Shown: positions 7,623-13,951, numbered from the stretch's first letter. The stretch is 14,016 bases of DNA from an uncultured Oscillospiraceae bacterium (GCA_905203795.1 CAJKXG010000006.1:1-14016), one strand, 5' to 3'. Notes: a model not told the origin generated them from the letters alone. Program-made: numbers and translations.

Positions 7623-8150
7623 ATGGAACGGTGGGATATTCTGGATGCGAACGGACAGGCGACCGGTAAAACGCTGTTGCGTGGGAAACGACTGTTGTCG
7701 GGGCAGTATCATCTGGTGGTACATATCTGGATCGTGAACAGCAGCGGACGTCTGCTGATTCAAAAACGTGCGCCACATTTGCGCCTGATGCCGAATGAAT
7801 GGGCGGTCACGAGCGGTTCTGCTGTTGCGGGGGAGGACAGCAGCACGGCCGCCCGCCGGGAACTGGAGGAGGAGCTCGGCATCCTGACGGGTGAAGACGA
7901 TTTGCAGTATATGGGGCGGCTGCGTCGCCGGAATTCGCACTGCGATCTGTGGCTGTTGCGGCGGGATGTCGCGCTGAGCAGCTTGCAATTGCAGGAAGAA
8001 GAGGTGGCAAAAGTGGCATGGGTCACTTGGGCGCAGTTAAAAGAGATGCTGAACACGCGTAAGTTCCACCATTACGGTCGTCCGTATTTTCAGTTTGTAC
8101 GGGCGCACATATTCGGTGAAAACGGGGATGCCCCGACACGAGAGGGTTGA
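7623..8150 (+). CDS. Nudix hydrolase (IPP-isomerase-like subgroup)
   Basis: A 175-residue Nudix protein with a complete Nudix box at residues 65-87: Gly65, Glu71, then Arg79-Glu80-Leu81, Glu83-Glu84 and Gly86-Ile87, exactly fitting GX5EX7REUXEEXGU. The N-terminus (MERWDILDANGQATGKTLLRG) and the YHLVVHIWI segment are typical of the YfcD-like group related to type I isopentenyl-diphosphate isomerase. The isomerase's catalytic Cys is absent, since the residues before the box read AVTSGS, so hydrolysis of a nucleoside diphosphate-linked or diphosphate compound is more likely. The start at 7623 follows AGGAAG about 8 bases upstream and lies 11 bp after the ABC-F stop; it overlaps or abuts the CDF gene downstream. 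The substrate is unknown. Confidence 0.88.
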   Translation: MERWDILDANGQATGKTLLRGKRLLSGQYHLVVHIWIVNSSGRLLIQKRAPHLRLMPNEWAVTSGSAVAGEDSSTAARRELEEELGILTGEDDLQYMGRLRRRNSHCDLWLLRRDVALSSLQLQEEEVAKVAWVTWAQLKEMLNTRKFHHYGRPYFQFVRAHIFGENGDAPTREG

Positions 8151-8155
8151 CGGTA

Positions 8156-9325
8156 TTGTTTTTTACAAATTGGCTGCTGCGGCGGACGGCGCAACAAGTG
8201 ACGGGAAAATCGGATACGGCGGCGCGTGCCGTTTACGGAAAGTTGGCGGGTATCGCGGGACTTACGGCGAATATCCTGCTGTTTCTGACGAAATTGCTGG
8301 CCGGTGCGCTGATCTCCAGCGTGGCGGTCATGGCGGACGCGTTCAACAACCTGTCGGACGCGGGGTCGGCAGTGGTGACACTGGTCGGGTTTCATCTCTC
8401 TTCTGCACCGCCGGATAAGGAGCACCCGTTCGGTCACGGACGGATGGAATATCTGTCCGCCCTGGTGGTGGCGGCGCTCATCATGCTGGCGGGCGTAGAG
8501 TTGGGGAAATCGGCGGTGGAAAAGATCATTTCTCCTACGCCGCCGCTCTTTCATTGGATGACGGTGGCGATCCTGATCGCGGCGATCGCGGTCAAACTGT
8601 GGATGGCGCTGTTTTATCGGCGGGTGGATGCGATCATTCAGTCCGGTACGCTGTCTGCGGCGGCAGCCGACAGCCGCAACGATGTGCTCTGCACCGTGGT
8701 CGTGCTGTTGTCCACTGTGATCGGCAAGCTGACCGGTGTGGCGGTGGATGGATACATCGGCGCGGCGGTGGCGCTGTTTGTCATCTGGTCGGGCTTTTCG
8801 GTGATGCGCGAGACGGTGTCGCCGCTGCTGGGGCAGGCGCCGGATGCGGCGTTTGTCCGCGATGTCAAGCAGACCGTGCTGTCGCATGACGGTGTGGTGG
8901 GCGTGCATGATCTGATGGTGCACAATTACGGTCCCGGGCGGCTGATCCTGTCCCTGCACGCCGAGGTGCCGTGCGATGCGGATCTGATCAAAAGCCACGA
9001 TCTGATTGATTGTATTGAGAAAGAATTGATGGAAAAATACCACGCTATCGCCTGTATTCACATGGATCCCGTGGATACGGCGGACGAGCGGGTGGAAACG
9101 CTTCGCCGTTTGGTGGAGGGTGTGGCGGTCGGCATTGACAGCCGCATGACCATCCACGATTTTCGCGTGGTATTCGGCGATACACACACCAATCTGATCT
9201 TCGATCTGGTGATTCCGTTTGATTACAAAGAGGCTGCTTCGCTGCCGGCGGAGTTGCAACGGCGCGTGCAGGAGCAGGATTCCTCCCTTTTCACGGTTGT
9301 GACGGTGGAACACGGGTACGAATAA
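8156..9325 (+). CDS. CDF family cation exporter, probably Mn2+ (MneS/YeaB-like)
   Basis: A 389-residue cation diffusion facilitator: six predicted membrane helices (about 30-220) and a cytoplasmic C-terminal region. The membrane metal site is Asn64-xxx-Asp68 (NNLSD, helix 2) with Asp172-xxx-Asp176 (DSRND, helix 5), an ND-DD set seen in manganese-type CDFs rather than the HD-type sites of zinc exporters. The segment KEHPFGHGRMEYLSAL is typical of Firmicute CDFs related to B. subtilis MneS/YeaB. The C-terminal region is long (about 170 residues), with an extra block after the usual ferredoxin-like domain (MTIHDFRVVFGDTHTN near 331-345). The start is uncertain: TTG at 8147 overlaps the Nudix stop as TTGA but directly abuts AGAGGG (8141-8146), while TTG at 8156 has that site nine bases upstream and is preferred. 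Tight coupling with the Nudix gene is clear either way. Confidence 0.9.
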   Translation: MFFTNWLLRRTAQQVTGKSDTAARAVYGKLAGIAGLTANILLFLTKLLAGALISSVAVMADAFNNLSDAGSAVVTLVGFHLSSAPPDKEHPFGHGRMEYLSALVVAALIMLAGVELGKSAVEKIISPTPPLFHWMTVAILIAAIAVKLWMALFYRRVDAIIQSGTLSAAAADSRNDVLCTVVVLLSTVIGKLTGVAVDGYIGAAVALFVIWSGFSVMRETVSPLLGQAPDAAFVRDVKQTVLSHDGVVGVHDLMVHNYGPGRLILSLHAEVPCDADLIKSHDLIDCIEKELMEKYHAIACIHMDPVDTADERVETLRRLVEGVAVGIDSRMTIHDFRVVFGDTHTNLIFDLVIPFDYKEAASLPAELQRRVQEQDSSLFTVVTVEHGYE

Positions 9326-9343
9326 GGCGGCAGGAGACGCGGT

Positions 9344-10240
9344 ATGGCAAATTACACGATTTATAACGGTTTTTGGAATCCCGAAACCATCCCCGATCCC
9401 GTTCGGCGATTGGTCGCGGCGGCGGCACAGCGTGGCATCCCGCTGACGCCGCTTCCCAACACGGCGTTGACAGCGCATATCGAAAGTGCCGGTGTGACGG
9501 TTTTGTCGGCGAACGGCGATGAGATCGGCGCGGGGGACACCGTGTTGTTTTGGGACAAGGACGTGCGGTTGGCACGCGCCATGGAAGCGTGCGGTGCGCG
9601 GCTGGTGAACTCCGCCGATGCGGTGGCGGTGTGCGATGATAAGGCGGCGACGCATCTGGTATTGGCGCGGGGCGGCATTCCCATGCCGGAAACACTGGTT
9701 GCGCCCATGACCTATGTGCATATGGACGATGCTCCCAGCCGCGCGTTTCGGCAGCTTGCGGCGCAGAGACTGGGATTCCCCATGGTGGTCAAGGAATGCT
9801 ACGGTTCGCTCGGCGGGCAGGTGTATTTGGCAAACAATGCGGCGGAGCTTGACCGATTGGTGGATGGCATGGCGGCACGCCCGTTTCTGGTGCAGCGGTT
9901 TGTCGCGTCCAGTGCCGGACGGGATAAGCGGCTGTATATGGTGGGCGGACAATTGGTCGCCGCCATGCGTCGATTTTCGGATAGCGATTTCCGTGCCAAC
10001 ATCGGCAGCGGCGGTCACGGCGAAGCATACACGCCCACGGCGGAGGAAATTCGCCTGTCGCAGCGTTGTTGCGAACTGCTGGGTACAGATATCGCGGGTG
10101 TGGATATTCTGGACGGCGAAAACGGCGTGCCGTTGGTGTGCGAAGTGAACGCCAGCGCGCATATGGCGGCGCTGACCGCCTGTACCGGCGTGGATGTGGC
10201 GGGGGCGATCGTCGCGTTTGCATTCGGCAATAGTCAATAA
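9344..10240 (+). CDS. RimK-like ATP-grasp ligase
   Basis: A 298-residue protein with an ATP-grasp fold of the RimK/LysX/CofF type, which join an amino acid (often glutamate) to a carboxyl group with ATP. Visible marks are DDK near 98-100, GIPMPETLV (111-119) at the start of the ATP-grasp region, VVKECYGSLGGQVYL (148-162) with the ATP-binding Lys and Gly-rich loop, QRF (184-186), DKRLYMVGG (194-202), RANIGSGG (217-224), and the metal-binding residues Asp254, Glu267 and Asn269 (CEVNAS). The N-terminal about 95 residues form the short pre-ATP-grasp domain. The ATG at 9344 has AGGAG (9332-9336) at good spacing, 18 bp after the CDF stop. It is the last gene of the ABC-F operon. The substrate is unknown, and neither ribosomal protein S6 nor an amino-group carrier protein is encoded nearby. 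Confidence 0.85.
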   Translation: MANYTIYNGFWNPETIPDPVRRLVAAAAQRGIPLTPLPNTALTAHIESAGVTVLSANGDEIGAGDTVLFWDKDVRLARAMEACGARLVNSADAVAVCDDKAATHLVLARGGIPMPETLVAPMTYVHMDDAPSRAFRQLAAQRLGFPMVVKECYGSLGGQVYLANNAAELDRLVDGMAARPFLVQRFVASSAGRDKRLYMVGGQLVAAMRRFSDSDFRANIGSGGHGEAYTPTAEEIRLSQRCCELLGTDIAGVDILDGENGVPLVCEVNASAHMAALTACTGVDVAGAIVAFAFGNSQ

Positions 10241-10254
10241 ACGAAAAATAATTC

Positions 10255-10283
10255 TTGACATCCCGCCGTCTTTGCGTTATCAT
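10255..10283 (+). promoter_or_regulatory. sigma-A promoter of the Trp-uptake operon
   Basis: A perfect -35 TTGACA (10255-10260) and TATCAT (10278-10283) are 17 bp apart. Transcription should start near 10290, just before T-box stem I. The -35 begins 14 bp after the ATP-grasp stop, and no terminator separates the two operons. Confidence 0.85.
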
Positions 10284-10303
10284 ATAAGCATACATAAACC
10301 TTT

Positions 10304-10572
10304 GAACGAGAGTAAGTACAGGCAGTGTCCGGCGTTTGCAGAGAGCCGCGGTTGGTGGAAATGCGGTAACAACGGCTGTTTGGAATGGACTCGCGAGGGC
10401 AAACCGAAACCGGCGTTACGTCAAGGAGTAGGGGCGACGGGGACTTCACCCGTTATCAGAGAAGTGCGTATGCAAGTGCGCAGAATGAGTGTGTCTGTGT
10501 GAGCAGGCAAAATCGGGTGGTACCGCAGGAGTTTGGCTCTTGTCCCAATGCAGTTGGGGCGAGGGCTTTTTT
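10304..10572 (+). promoter_or_regulatory. T-box riboswitch, Trp specifier (UGG)
   Basis: A complete T-box leader that senses uncharged tRNA. Stem I base pairs CGAG (10307-10310) with CTCG (10390-10393), and CAGGCAG (10319-10325) with CTGTTTG (10376-10382). The internal loop between them has the loop-E strand AGTAAGTA (10311-10318) opposite GAATGGA (10383-10389), which fits the GAA-specifier-purine pattern with codon TGG (10386-10388), tryptophan. The distal part shows the usual AG bulge region (GCAGAGAGCCG, near 10328-10339) and terminal loop GGTGGAAATGCGG. A stem III-like hairpin is at 10437-10453 (ACGGG/CCCGT). The T-box core GGGTGGTACCGC is at 10515-10526; its GGG can pair with TCCC (10542-10545) to make the antiterminator when uncharged tRNA-Trp binds. 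The Trp uptake genes downstream fit the specifier. The UGGN bulge reads UGGU, discussed as a finding. Confidence 0.95.
10536..10572 (+). terminator. T-box-controlled terminator
   Basis: Arms GCTCTTGTCCCAA (10536-10548) and TTGGGGCGAGGGC (10554-10566) form a 13-bp stem with G-U wobbles around a TGCAG loop, followed directly by six T. The left arm contains the TCCC that competes for pairing with the T-box core, so the hairpin and the antiterminator exclude each other. It should end transcription when tRNA-Trp is charged. Confidence 0.93.
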
Positions 10573-10593
10573 GTTTCGGAAAGGAGACGGAAC

Positions 10594-10647
10594 ATGAGTT
10601 TGACCAAACGATGGCGACGCAGAATCATATCTGTCGACCGAATATAA
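10594..10647 (+). CDS. putative 17-residue leader peptide with one Trp codon
   Basis: A short ORF, ATG (10594) to TAA (10645-10647), encoding MSLTKRWRRRIISVDRI. It has one of the best ribosome binding sites in the window, AAAGGAG (10580-10586) seven bases before the ATG, and lies only in transcripts that pass the T-box terminator. Codon 7 is TGG (Trp), followed by three Arg codons. It ends 32 nt before the trpX ATG in a different frame, so it is not an N-terminal extension. A T-box followed by a short Trp-containing leader peptide is known in the B. subtilis anti-TRAP (rtpA) operon; by analogy this could tune trpX translation. No clear RNA hairpin hiding the trpX ribosome site is visible, so regulation is only inferred, and chance occurrence is possible. 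Confidence 0.45.
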   Translation: MSLTKRWRRRIISVDRI

Positions 10648-10679
10648 CACTATTCTATAAGAAATGAGGAGATTTGAGT

Positions 10680-11690
10680 ATGAAAACGATGAAACTTTGT
10701 GTGAAACTGTTGTCTGTCCTTCTGTGTGTGGCAATGCTGCTGATGTGTGCCGGCTGCGGCAACGGCAGTTCTTCCGGCGATAGCACGGCTGACAAAAAGC
10801 TGAAGGTCGGTGTTATCCAGTATATGAGCCATCCTTCTCTGGATAACTGCTATGCCGGCGTGGAGCAGGCGCTGAAAGCTTCCGGTCTGGATATCACCAT
10901 TGATCGCCAGATCGGTTCGGATGCTTCCGCCGACGCGGATTGCAGCACGTACGCCGAGAATATGGTCGCGCAAAAATACGATATGATCGTGGCGATCGCG
11001 ACGCCGGCAGCAACCTCTGCTTATGCCAAAACCGAGGGCAGCAACATCCCCGTGATTTTCTGCGCGGTGTCCGATCCCGTGGCGGCAGAATTGGTGCAGA
11101 GCATGGACAAACCGGGCGATCTGTGCACCGGCACGTCGGATGTGCTGGATATGGAAGCACAAGTCGAATTGATCCATTCGATGCAGCCGGATGCGACCAA
11201 GATCGGTGTGCTGTATACGACCAGCGAAGCCAACTCCATCACCCAACTGGAGCTGCTCAAAACGGCGGCTGCCAAGTACAACATGACGGTAGAGCCTTCC
11301 GGTGTGCAAAACGCGTCGGATATCCCGTCGGCTGCTACGGCGTTGGCGGCCAAGGTGGATTGCATCAACAACTTCACCGACAACAATGTGGTGAACAATC
11401 TGCCGGTGCTGCTGGATGCTGCCAATACGGCGGGCATCCCGGTCTATGGCTCCGAGGTGGAGCAGGTGAAGAACGGTTGTCTCGCGTCGATGTCTATTGA
11501 TTATGTGGCGCTGGGCAATGTCACCGGCGAGATGGCGGTGAAGGTTCTGAAAGGCGAATCTCCTGCGAACATGGCGGTCAAGACCATCTCCGAGGCTACG
11601 CCGGTGGTCAATACCGAGGTGCTGGCGGCACTGAAAATGACGATGCCGGAAGCGTACAAAGACGCGGAAACCGTGACCACCAATAAATAA
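10680..11690 (+). CDS. trpX: tryptophan ABC transporter substrate-binding lipoprotein TrpX
   Basis: A 336-residue extracytoplasmic binding protein of the ABC_sub_bind (PF04392) family, which includes the TrpX proteins of Firmicutes. The N-terminus MKTMKLCVKLLSVLLCVAML is a signal peptide; the likely lipid-modified Cys is in CAGCGNGSSSG near residue 24, with Cys rather than the usual Leu at -3 of the lipobox. The mature part starts KLKVGVIQYMSHPSLDNCYAGV, and SDVLDMEAQVELIHSMQPDATKIGVLY around 145-175 is characteristic of this family. The ATG at 10680 is preferred over an in-frame TTG at 10674 because GAGGAGA (10666-10672) lies seven bases upstream. It is the first structural gene after the Trp T-box, which supports tryptophan as substrate. 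The protein contains no tryptophan. Confidence 0.9.
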   Translation: MKTMKLCVKLLSVLLCVAMLLMCAGCGNGSSSGDSTADKKLKVGVIQYMSHPSLDNCYAGVEQALKASGLDITIDRQIGSDASADADCSTYAENMVAQKYDMIVAIATPAATSAYAKTEGSNIPVIFCAVSDPVAAELVQSMDKPGDLCTGTSDVLDMEAQVELIHSMQPDATKIGVLYTTSEANSITQLELLKTAAAKYNMTVEPSGVQNASDIPSAATALAAKVDCINNFTDNNVVNNLPVLLDAANTAGIPVYGSEVEQVKNGCLASMSIDYVALGNVTGEMAVKVLKGESPANMAVKTISEATPVVNTEVLAALKMTMPEAYKDAETVTTNK

Positions 11691-11713
11691 CCCCCTTCAT
11701 ACACGCTTTGTTT

Positions 11714-11743
11714 ATCCGCACAGCCCTTTGCGACGGTGCGGAT
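11714..11743 (+). other. intercistronic stem-loop between trpX and trpY
   Basis: ATCCGCAC (11714-11721) and GTGCGGAT (11736-11743) are perfect 8-bp inverted arms with a 14-base loop, in the 79-bp gap between trpX and trpY. No T-run follows, so it is not a standard terminator. Such stems after binding-protein genes can protect the upstream message and make the binding protein more abundant than the permease; that role is inferred here. Confidence 0.6.
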
Positions 11744-11769
11744 TAGGCGTTCTTTAGGAGAGAAACACG

Positions 11770-12714
11770 ATGTCGAATTTTATGAATCTTTGTGAGGTGT
11801 TCCTACAGGACGGTTGTATGTACGCCATTCTGGCTATGGGCTTTTATATCACCTACACGATTTTGGATTTCCCCGATTTGTCGGTGGAGGGAACGGTACT
11901 GAGCGGCGGCGTGGTATTTGCCCTGCTGGTGCGCGCGGACATCAATCCGTGGCTGGCGATGTTGGCGGCGTTTGTCGCCGGCTCGTTGGCAGGCAGCGTC
12001 ACGGGCATACTGCATGTTAAGCTGAAAATTCGTCCGCTGCTATGCGGCATTTTGGTATCGACCGGTCTGATCTCCGTGAATCTGGTGGTGACGGTGCTGG
12101 GCATGGGCGGCAACCTCGCAGGCGACGGCGCCCTGACGACGATTCCGGTCGGGCGCGGGGTTCCCACCATTTTGCGCACAGCGCCCGCCACACTGATTCC
12201 GGAAATGGTCGGCGGGTTTCATCTGCGCAAGCTGGTGATGTTTTTCCTGGTCGCACTGCTGATGAAACTGCTGATGGATCTCTTTTTCAAAACCAAATGC
12301 GGTCTGCTGCTTCGTGCAGCGGGCAGCAACGCCCAGTATGTCACTATGCTGGCGCGCAACCCCGGGCAAAGCAAGATCCTCGGTCTGGCGCTGGGAAACG
12401 GCTATGCGGCGGTGGCCGGTGCACTAATCGTGCAGTCGCGCGGTAATGCCAACCAAAGCATCGGTATCGGCATGGTGGTCATCGGGCTGGCCTCGCTGAT
12501 CATCGGGCTGTCGTTGCTGGGGCGTGTGCGTTTTATGAAAGCCTCCACCAAAGTGATTGTCGGCTCAATTGTGTATCAGGCGTGCCTGTCGATCGCGGCG
12601 TTGATCGGGGTGCCGACGGCGTATAACAAGCTGATCATGGCGCTGTTGTTTACGGTGGCACTGGTGCTCAGCAGTTCGCTCAAGAGAAATAAGCGAGGTG
12701 TCGCACATGATTGA
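11770..12714 (+). CDS. trpY: tryptophan ABC transporter permease TrpY
   Basis: A 314-residue hydrophobic permease of the branched-chain-amino-acid/sugar type (BPD_transp_2), with about eight to ten membrane segments. A long cytoplasmic loop with LLRAAGSNAQYVTMLARNPGQSK (about 179-200) is the region expected to couple to the ATPase. The opening (ILAMGFYITYTILDFPDLSVEGT, about 20-42) is typical of permeases that work with TrpX-type binding proteins. A single permease gene suggests a homodimer. The ATG at 11770 follows AGGAGAG (11755-11762). It overlaps the start of the ATPase gene by 8 bp. Trp61 is the only tryptophan encoded by the four structural genes of this operon. Confidence 0.9.
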   Translation: MSNFMNLCEVFLQDGCMYAILAMGFYITYTILDFPDLSVEGTVLSGGVVFALLVRADINPWLAMLAAFVAGSLAGSVTGILHVKLKIRPLLCGILVSTGLISVNLVVTVLGMGGNLAGDGALTTIPVGRGVPTILRTAPATLIPEMVGGFHLRKLVMFFLVALLMKLLMDLFFKTKCGLLLRAAGSNAQYVTMLARNPGQSKILGLALGNGYAAVAGALIVQSRGNANQSIGIGMVVIGLASLIIGLSLLGRVRFMKASTKVIVGSIVYQACLSIAALIGVPTAYNKLIMALLFTVALVLSSSLKRNKRGVAHD

Positions 12715-13480
12715 ATTGCAGAATATCACGAAGCGTTTCAATGAGGGCACGCCGGATGAAACGACCCTGTTCGACAACTTCAATTTTACACTCAACCGCG
12801 GCGATTTTGTCTCGATCATCGGTTCCAACGGTTCCGGCAAGACCACACTGCTCAATTTGATCTGCGGCTCGCTGACACCAAACAGCGGACATATCCTGCT
12901 CGGCGGGCGGGATATCACGCGTTTGCCGGAATACAAACGTGCGTCGTTTATCGGGCGTGTGTTTCAGGACCCGCAAAAGGGCAGTTGTGCCGATCTGACC
13001 ATCATGGAAAACATGGCGCTGGCGGACAATAAAAAGAACCGCTACGGGCTGGGCGCGGCGGTCAACAAAAAGCGAGCGGATGTTTATCGGACATTGCTGG
13101 AAGAATGCGGCATGGGGCTGGAAAATCGGCTGAATGTGCCGGTCGGCACGCTGTCCGGCGGTCAGCGGCAGGCGTTGTCGCTGGTGATCGCCAGCATGAC
13201 GGATATCGATCTGCTGATCCTCGACGAACACACGGCGGCGCTGGATCCGAAATCCTCCGAAACGGTGATGCGCCTGACCGATAAATTGGTGCAGAAAAAG
13301 GGCATCACCACCATGATGGTGACGCACAATCTGCGTTTTGCGCTGGAATACGGCAATCGCTTGGTGATGATGCACGAGGGGCATTGCTTGATGGATTTGC
13401 GCGACGAGGAAAAGAAACAGGCTGTAATTGACGATCTGCTGGAAAAGTTCAATGCCATTAGCTTGGAATACGGCAATTGA
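12707..13480 (+). CDS. trpZ: tryptophan ABC transporter ATP-binding protein TrpZ
   Basis: A 257-residue ABC ATPase powering the TrpXY importer at the inner face of the membrane. Walker A GSNGSGKT is at 39-46, the Q-loop is in VFQDPQKGS near 85-93, the signature is LSGGQRQ near 146-152, Walker B is DLLILDE followed by the D-loop HTAALD near 168-180, and the switch His is in MVTHN near 205-209. The LDEHTAALDP form is typical of ATPases paired with ABC_sub_bind proteins. The ATG at 12707 is chosen over GTG at 12698 because GAGGTG (12695-12700) lies six bases before the ATG. The 8-bp overlap with trpY shows translational coupling. The protein has no tryptophan. Confidence 0.92.
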   Translation: MIELQNITKRFNEGTPDETTLFDNFNFTLNRGDFVSIIGSNGSGKTTLLNLICGSLTPNSGHILLGGRDITRLPEYKRASFIGRVFQDPQKGSCADLTIMENMALADNKKNRYGLGAAVNKKRADVYRTLLEECGMGLENRLNVPVGTLSGGQRQALSLVIASMTDIDLLILDEHTAALDPKSSETVMRLTDKLVQKKGITTMMVTHNLRFALEYGNRLVMMHEGHCLMDLRDEEKKQAVIDDLLEKFNAISLEYGN

Positions 13481-13492
13481 GGTGACGGCACT

Positions 13493-13945
13493 ATGACAGA
13501 AAAGGCGGCAATCGCCAAGAATCTATTTAAGGAAGGCTATTCCTGCTCGCAGGCGGTGGCAGTGGCATACGCAGAGGAGATGGGGCTGTCGAAAGAGACA
13601 GCGGCTCGCTTGGCGTCCCCCTTCGGCGGCGGCATGGGGCGTATGCGGGAGGTGTGCGGCGCGGTGTCCGGCATGCTGATGGTTCTGGGCATGTTATACG
13701 GCTATGACGATCCGCAGGATGCCCAGAGTAAACGGCAGGTCTATGCGCTGACCCAACAGTTGGCGGCGCGCTATCGGGAAGAAAACGGTTCGATCATCTG
13801 CCGCGAGTTGTTGGGGCTGGGCGCGGGCGTGTCTGATCCCAATCCGGAAGCGCGGACAGAGACATATTACCGAAAACGACCCTGTGCCGATCTGGTGGCC
13901 TGTGCGGTGGACATCTTGGAAGAGTATCGAAACAGTCTAAAATAA
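13493..13945 (+). CDS. C_GCAxxG_C_C family cysteine protein
   Basis: A 150-residue protein of the C_GCAxxG_C_C family (PF09719), recognised by the conserved cysteines Cys18 (GYSCSQAV), Cys55 in CGAVSG (a form of the GCAxxG motif), Cys103, Cys131 and Cys137, plus the FGGGMG loop (44-49). The family has no established biochemical function; the cysteine pattern suggests metal or redox-cofactor binding, and some relatives are annotated as redox-active. It has no signal peptide. The ATG at 13493 is preceded by GAGGTGA (13479-13485) and lies 12 bp after trpZ, before the operon terminator, so it belongs to the Trp-regulated transcript. It contains no tryptophan. A link with Trp uptake is not evident from sequence. 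Confidence 0.85.
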   Translation: MTEKAAIAKNLFKEGYSCSQAVAVAYAEEMGLSKETAARLASPFGGGMGRMREVCGAVSGMLMVLGMLYGYDDPQDAQSKRQVYALTQQLAARYREENGSIICRELLGLGAGVSDPNPEARTETYYRKRPCADLVACAVDILEEYRNSLK

Positions 13946-13951
13946 GCAAAG

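Noticed and set aside
7623..8150. Nudix protein as a true isopentenyl-diphosphate isomerase
   Set aside because: The N-terminal part resembles that subgroup, but the isomerase catalytic Cys is absent and the Nudix box is complete for hydrolysis.
8090..10261. 723-codon open frame on the minus strand opposite the CDF and ATP-grasp genes
   Set aside because: It mirrors two well-supported plus-strand genes, has a His/Arg/Gln-rich low-complexity translation with no recognisable domain, and is explained by GC-rich codon use leaving few stops in the opposite frame.
10384..10389. Alternative specifier readings ATG (Met) or GGA (Gly) in the T-box
   Set aside because: Only TGG sits directly after the conserved GAA and before a purine within the loop fixed by flanking base pairs, and the downstream TrpX-type importer agrees with Trp.
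10599..10650. Possible extra promoter after the T-box (TTGACC at 10600 with AT-rich DNA downstream)
   Set aside because: No acceptable -10 hexamer occurs at 16-18 bp spacing, and such a promoter would bypass the T-box.
10241..10679. A protein gene in the gap before trpX other than the 17-codon ORF
   Set aside because: Open frames of 60-100 codons here overlap the structured T-box RNA, lack ribosome sites, and conflict with the conserved leader pairing.
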